A DNA stretch of 64,000 bases from NCBI GenBank assembly GCA_024305405.1, contig JAKNDB010000054.1:434001-498000 (forward strand), in the 5' to 3' direction. Source of the DNA: Dirofilaria immitis. Taxonomy: Eukaryota; Nematoda; Chromadorea; Rhabditida; Onchocercidae. The position numbers and the translations under genes were made by a program. This document shows positions 58,991-64,000 of the stretch, in pieces. Under the pieces are notes generated by a model. The model worked only from the letters and a program-made list of their open reading frames with translations, was not told the DNA's origin and ran no database searches. Within the stretch, counting starts at the first letter, position 1, and every line of letters starts with the position of its first letter.

Positions 58991-59540
58991 GCCTTTAGCA
59001 AAGAAAGAATGATGATAATAAATCTTTAGAGATAAAAATTTCAATAATATTTGAACATAAAATGTAAAAGTCTTTTTAAAATATTTCGTTATATTATTAA
59101 ATGAGAATTTCAAAAATTTAAACTTCGACCCCTCATTTCAGCTTCGATATTTTAATTATAAAGGTTACAAAAAATTTGAATGCTATAAGATGATCGAATA
59201 GTAAATGATGATTATTTTGCTATTTGATTTCTCATCGTGATAATGATATTTTAATCATTATCACACTGTGAAATCACGTTCATGTTGTAATAGATATCGT
59301 GACAGTTTCTTCCTTATCCGTCATTCTTCATGATGGATAAGAAAGGATTGCTGGTTTTGACGATTATCAATTTTAAAATGAAATATGGTTATCAATAATC
59401 GATTGATAATTGAAAATAAATCAAGCATAATAAATGAAGAATTGGAGAAAGTGAAAATTCCGAAAATTCCTCACATTATAAATTAAAATTACCGATTGTT
59501 CCAGCAAATATAATTTTCTCGTCTAAATGTTCGTGATAAT

Positions 59541-59765
59541 AATTAAGTTTGCATGAGCATGTATTGAAATGAATTTTGAATTAAATATTTATTACAATAA
59601 TTAAGTTTGCATGAGCATGTATTGAAATGAATTTTGAATTAAATATTTATTACAATAATTAAGTTTGCATGAGCATGAATTGAAAAGAATTTTGAATTAA
59701 ATATTTATTATAATAATTAAGTTTACATGAGCATGTATTGAAATGAATTTTAAATTTATTTCAAT
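59541..59765. repeat. 58-bp tandem array, about four copies
   Basis: AATTAAGTTT begins at 59541, 59599, 59657 and 59715, an exact 58-base step. Units share CATGAGCATG and GAATTTTGAATTAAATATT with a few substitutions; the last copy is incomplete. Confidence 0.92.
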
Positions 59766-60394
59766 TAAAGAATTAGAAAAAGGATAGGCTTAGCTGAAAT
59801 TATTAAATGCAATCAAATAAATATCAATTTAAAATCTAATTTTGAAGGAAAAATAAAAATTGAAGTAAAAAAAATTAAATATAAACAGGAAATATTTATT
59901 TGCAAGTTTATGTTTTTCATTAATAAATTTTGTTTTCTAAAAATTTTCACAAATTCATTCCTTCTGTGAAATAGAAATTTCGAATCAAAACAAATTTTTT
60001 TTTTTAATCAAGAAAAGATAATGAGAAATCAAAATAATAAATAATCGTCACATTTGATAATTTTCTTTTTCTTTTTAGATGAAGAAAAAAAGGTTAAATT
60101 ATTTATTCATCAAAAAATTCATGATAATTTTTAGAAAAATGATAAATTTAGCTAAACTTTGCCAAATAATAAAGCGATATGTAATTTAGAAATGCTTCAA
60201 TTGCAAGGGAATTAGAGAAAAGTTGTAAAAAAAGTTTTTTTTGAAGTTTTCTAAAAGGAAAACAAATGAAATTATAAAAGTTGTAACCAGATGATGATGA
60301 AATATATCAAAGGTAAAAGGATCACCTTGACAACGAACACAAAAATTAATGCCAACTTGATGTAACAAAATTATCGACTTGCGCATGAAATCAG

Positions 60395-60452
60395 AGCGAG
60401 AGAGAAGTAAAGAGAAAGAGGGAGAGAGAAAGAGAGAAGAGAGAGAGAGAGG
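60395..60452. repeat. GA-rich simple sequence
   Basis: An imperfect (GA)n and (GAAA)n tract on the plus strand, in the intergenic region between the Clc-like genes. Confidence 0.8.
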
Positions 60453-61576
60453 CATATAATGCGTTTAAGAGGTTGGCAAAAATAAAACTTCTTCAGATAC
60501 AAATGCATATATGACATAAACGATAGATGAAAGTATTGATAAACACAATTTCCTCATATTTTGCCTGTTTTACCTGTTACTTATTCTAATTTGAAGTTAA
60601 TGAGAAGAACAAAGATTACAGCATATTATGATATCTAATGATGTATCGTCCCTTTATTAAACATTAACAATATATGGAATGGTATAATATTGTTTATCAA
60701 ATTTAATTGTTTATTTCTCCTATTGTTGTCAATTTCAAAAATACAAGGTAAGAATGAATGAATAATAATAAAAATTCTAATTGAAAGATGAATTTTTGCA
60801 GAATATTCAAATTTTATTCTTTCTATTCATTTCATAAAAACTTCTTCTATAGTTAGAGAAGGAGAAAGATATAATTTAGGATACATGTTTTTCACGTAAA
60901 CTATGCATTTTACACGTTTATATATTGGCATGATTCTTATGACTATTAGTACTGAACAATTACTAATTACTAATTAAGCTATAATATTATTAATTAGACA
61001 AAAACAAATAAATAAACTTTCGGAAATTATCCTTTAATTGTGTAAATATCTCTGTTTACAAACTATTTAAAAATTGATAATTAATTAAAACAAATCTTAG
61101 AAATATTTATCAATTTGTATATGACTTTTTGAAATTTATCACATTGTCAATCGGATAAAGGTCAGAAATATATTATCAATCTGATGAAGGAAAGAAAAAG
61201 AGAAGGAGAAAAAGTGAAAATAGTTGTTTGAGATATTAAATTGAAAAAGTCAGGAAAATGATATTAAATTGCAAATAGGATAAATTATCAAAAAATTTGA
61301 CAAAAATGTCCCATTCCAAAAATCGAAATAAGGCTAAATAGAAGTAAAGGTCAAAAGACGGAATAAGTTCAAATAGTTCAAAAGAAAAAAATCCTGGAAT
61401 AAATGATTAAAAGATAAAATAAGATCAATAGTTCAAATGAAATAAATCATAGGGCAAGGATTAAAAATATATGATAATTGAATAATTCAAACTTTTGTCT
61501 TATAGAAATAATCTGAAAATTTGCCAAAATGGACAATTGTCGTAGAAAAACTACTAGAAAGAGGAAGGATCAAAAG

Positions 61577-61684
61577 GATCTACTACGACAATTGAAATGC
61601 CATGATCTACTGCGACAATTGAAATGCCATGATATACTGCGACAATTGAAATGCCATGATCTACTGCGACAATTGAAATGCCAT
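61577..61684. repeat. 27-bp minisatellite, four units
   Basis: Four consecutive 27-base units starting GATCTACT and ending AATGCCAT, with only one or two substitutions between copies. The period is a multiple of three, so the forward frame 61529-61744 reads LLRQLKCHD four times. No known family is recognised, and the repeat is more safely treated as non-coding. Confidence 0.9.
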
Positions 61685-62285
61685 GATTTAACATGTAACA
61701 ATACGATATTATACGATCTAAAATATAATAAATATAGACGATGAGATCGAAATTTTATTTTAAAAATACTTCAAAGAAGATGGCATACATCGTATCGTAT
61801 CATCATTTGAGGAACAAATTTTCGTTCATAAAAATTATTATTTTATTCTATGCGATTCTTTTTCTATCCTTCAATCAATCATATATTATAGATATTACCA
61901 TTCGAAATTTCATCATTTTTATTTATATTAAATTAGAAAAATCAAATATTTAACTTTTTTTTCTTGTTTAATTTAAATTTTCTATAAAATCAAAAAATAG
62001 GAAAGAATTTTAAATTGGAATTAAATGAATTAATAAATAGGATTTAGAGTAGCCTAATTTCAGTTTGTACTACAATTTCGATAATTATTATATTTAAAGC
62101 TTAACAAATTAGATTATTTATTTATGAATTAAGTATTGATTACTGAATAATACAACAATTTATATAGTTAAAAGCAATAGAAACATTTGTTTCTAAAATC
62201 ATTATAAGCATATTTTATCAGAATAAATTGCTATAATAAAATTGATAATATTTCAAATATTTTCCAATAATTTCCAATTCGATCA

Positions 62286-64000
62286 TCATTTCCGATATTT
62301 TAGAGGCAATTCAGGTAAGGCACGCATTGCGAAAAAATCTTCTTGAGGATAATGATGGGGTTGATAGATCTAAAAATTTTAATACTGCTACAGATATTTT
62401 CATTAAATATTTCCCGGAAATATGAAATTAAATAAAATCAAAATGAACGAAGTTTTAAGCATTAGATCTTGACACAAATTAAACAGTGTAAATACAGGAA
62501 TATAGACAAGGATGATTTAATTGACCTGATATGATGCAAAAGCATTTTGATTTGTTCCTGTTGGACTGTTGTTAACTTCAGAGGATCGATAAAGTATTAT
62601 AATATAGGCTAATGAAAATAGAAAAGATAGTACTAATAATAAGGTATCAATAAGATGTAAAAAGTATGAATAACCAACATGCTTCTGAAATTCTTAGTTA
62701 TTATCTCGACTATTTTTCATCATTTTCAAAAGTTTAAATTCTAACATTTATCAAATCAATAATTTTTTTTTTTAATCTTAACTATATGATATCGCAATTG
62801 TCGAAAAAATAAGAAAACTATTACAAAAGTATCGTTCAGATTCTTTAGTTCTATATTTGTTAAATTATAAAAAAAAAAATTAAATTAATATTTAAATTAT
62901 GAATATCTGAATTATTTCTCATTTTTCAAAGTTTGAATTCTGATAATTTTTTTTTTTGATAGATGGAGATGAGGTAAATCATATTCTTATGTTAATTTTG
63001 AGAATTTTAATTATTTCTAGCATCTATCAAATCAATAATACTTACCTCATAGATGCCACTAACACTAACATGATAAAACCTATATTCCAGCATATGAGCA
63101 AATACTTGAAATGCTATATTACAGCCAATATTGATAAGTGCTAAAAAAAAAAAAGAAAAGAATGATATTACTTAATTGCATAATTAAGTAAACAACAAAG
63201 AAATAAATAAAATGATTATAAAATGTAAACCAGAAAGTCCAATTGTGATTGTAAACAAAAGTTGGGAATTTTTTCCAACATCAGTTGATTGTGAATAACA
63301 AAAACAAATCATTGCAAAAGAGCCAGAAATTGTCCAAATAATAATATGTATAATAAAATATGCTGCCATTCTAAAATTTCTTATCATTAAATAATAGTCA
63401 AATTAATTAATTAATTAGACTATTTTACAATAAAGCGGGAAGATGAAATTTAGTGAATATGACGACAGTAAAATATCTGAATACAATGCGAAGATATAAG
63501 AGATAAATATAAGTCAATAACATACAATTAAACAGGTAAAATAGGTTATAAACTAACCATAAAATGCAGGCGTTCGAATACTGATCACCTGTGGATTTGT
63601 ATAAAAATCAATATCATTCTTGGTGAATGTATACGTACAGGTGATCATTCCAGATGGTCTATGAATTAGAAATAGATTATATATTTTAAAATAAGCACAT
63701 CGGAAGAGATTTAAAAAATTTTCTTAAATAGTTTCAAATAATTTTAATTTTAATTAAAATTTTGCATATCTGAAATAATGATTAGCTTATAAGATTTGAA
63801 ATTTCAAAATAATTTTGGATAAAATTTAAGAGAAGTTGAAATTAAAATCAATAATTTACCTCGTCTGACAATTCATCCATAACCCATTTTGTATCCATTG
63901 TTGCAGTTCTCGAACGTAAACTACCTAAATATAATAGGTCTTAAATTTTGTACTAATCGTCCATTTCAAGAAAAAAGCTGCTTTTGAATTATCTTATTTA
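62286..64000 (-). CDS. Clc-like four-helix membrane protein, gene A (5' end outside window)
   Basis: Paralogue of gene B, with start codon and first helix beyond the right edge. Exons visible from N- to C-terminal side: about 63868-63930 (QWIQNGLWMNC, the same loop motif), about 63559-63660 (extracellular loop, TPAFYG), about 63215-63380 (helix AAYFIIHIIIWTISGSFAMICF), about 63047-63143 (INIGCNIAFQVFAHMLEYRF), about 62521-62686 (VGYSYFLHLIDTLLLVLSFLFSLAYI) and about 62286-62382 (IYQPHHYPQEDFFAMRALPEL, stop at 62286-62288). MLEYRF and VGYSYFL correspond to MLESRF and YGYSFYL of gene B, so the two arose by tandem duplication. The tail is shorter and different from gene B. I saw no frame break in this one. 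Confidence 0.65.

Larger units (their letters stand above)
58375..62285. other. Repeat-rich intergenic region between the two Clc-like genes
   Basis: About 3.9 kb with no supportable exon. It holds a two-copy 147-bp repeat (about 58700-58990), a hairpin at 59237-59264, a four-copy 58-bp tandem array (59541-59765), a GA-rich tract at about 60395-60452, and a 27-bp minisatellite at 61577-61684. Confidence 0.6.

Noticed and set aside
59541..59765. CRISPR-like array
   Set aside because: Units are contiguous with no spacers, and the genome is eukaryotic.

Overview
The window is eukaryotic, AT-rich and split into many short exons separated by introns of about 80 to 900 bases. It most likely comes from a parasitic nematode, and a filarial-type (spirurid) worm fits best. 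Grounds are a kinesin-5, GLD-2-type poly(A) polymerase, PAM-1-type aminopeptidase and COMT-type methyltransferase that read like nematode orthologues; two tandem Clc-like four-helix genes, a family I know mainly from nematodes; and strong splice-acceptor-like TTTCAG-type sites a few bases before several start codons, as expected for spliced-leader trans-splicing. The species cannot be fixed from the sequence alone.

Layout: 7-7850 (-) complete kinesin-5; 9937-about 14.2 kb (+) SAM-domain sphingomyelin synthase-related protein, divergent from the kinesin; 17878-19533 (-) five-unit polyubiquitin; 23643-29599 (-) importin-13-like karyopherin; 32600-34387 (+) catechol-O-methyltransferase-like enzyme; 35054-38781 (-) GLD-2-type poly(A) polymerase; 38957-42640 (-) an unrecognised gene lying about 120 bases upstream of gld-2, possibly in an operon with it; 44.15-45.75 kb (+) a pam-1 pseudogene; 45.8-48.03 kb (-) a pseudogene of the unrecognised gene; 48913-55917 (+) the full pam-1 aminopeptidase; 56576-58374 (-) and 62286 to beyond the right edge (-) two Clc-like paralogues.

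The most interesting structure is a tandem segmental duplication (about 39.6-45.75 kb and 45.8-56.15 kb) of a head-to-head gene pair. Decay is reciprocal: the left unit keeps the unrecognised gene and has lost most of pam-1, while the right unit keeps pam-1 and has lost most of the unrecognised gene. Within otherwise diverged copies, a tract of about 575 bases over the pam-1 3' exons is about 99% identical with sharp edges, which suggests gene conversion.

A second window-wide pattern is technical. In at least fourteen places a conserved exon is thrown out of frame by exactly one missing base, nearly always in a run of A/T or G/C. Even ubiquitin is affected, where exon lengths prove the loss. 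This points to uncorrected homopolymer errors in a long-read assembly, so the intact-looking genes should not be called pseudogenes. The genes are housekeeping or reproductive (spindle motor, ubiquitin, nuclear import, mRNA polyadenylation, meiotic-exit aminopeptidase, sphingolipid synthesis). I see no bacterial, viral or transposon gene and no RNA gene that I can support. Exon boundaries were read by eye from GT/AG sites and family similarity.
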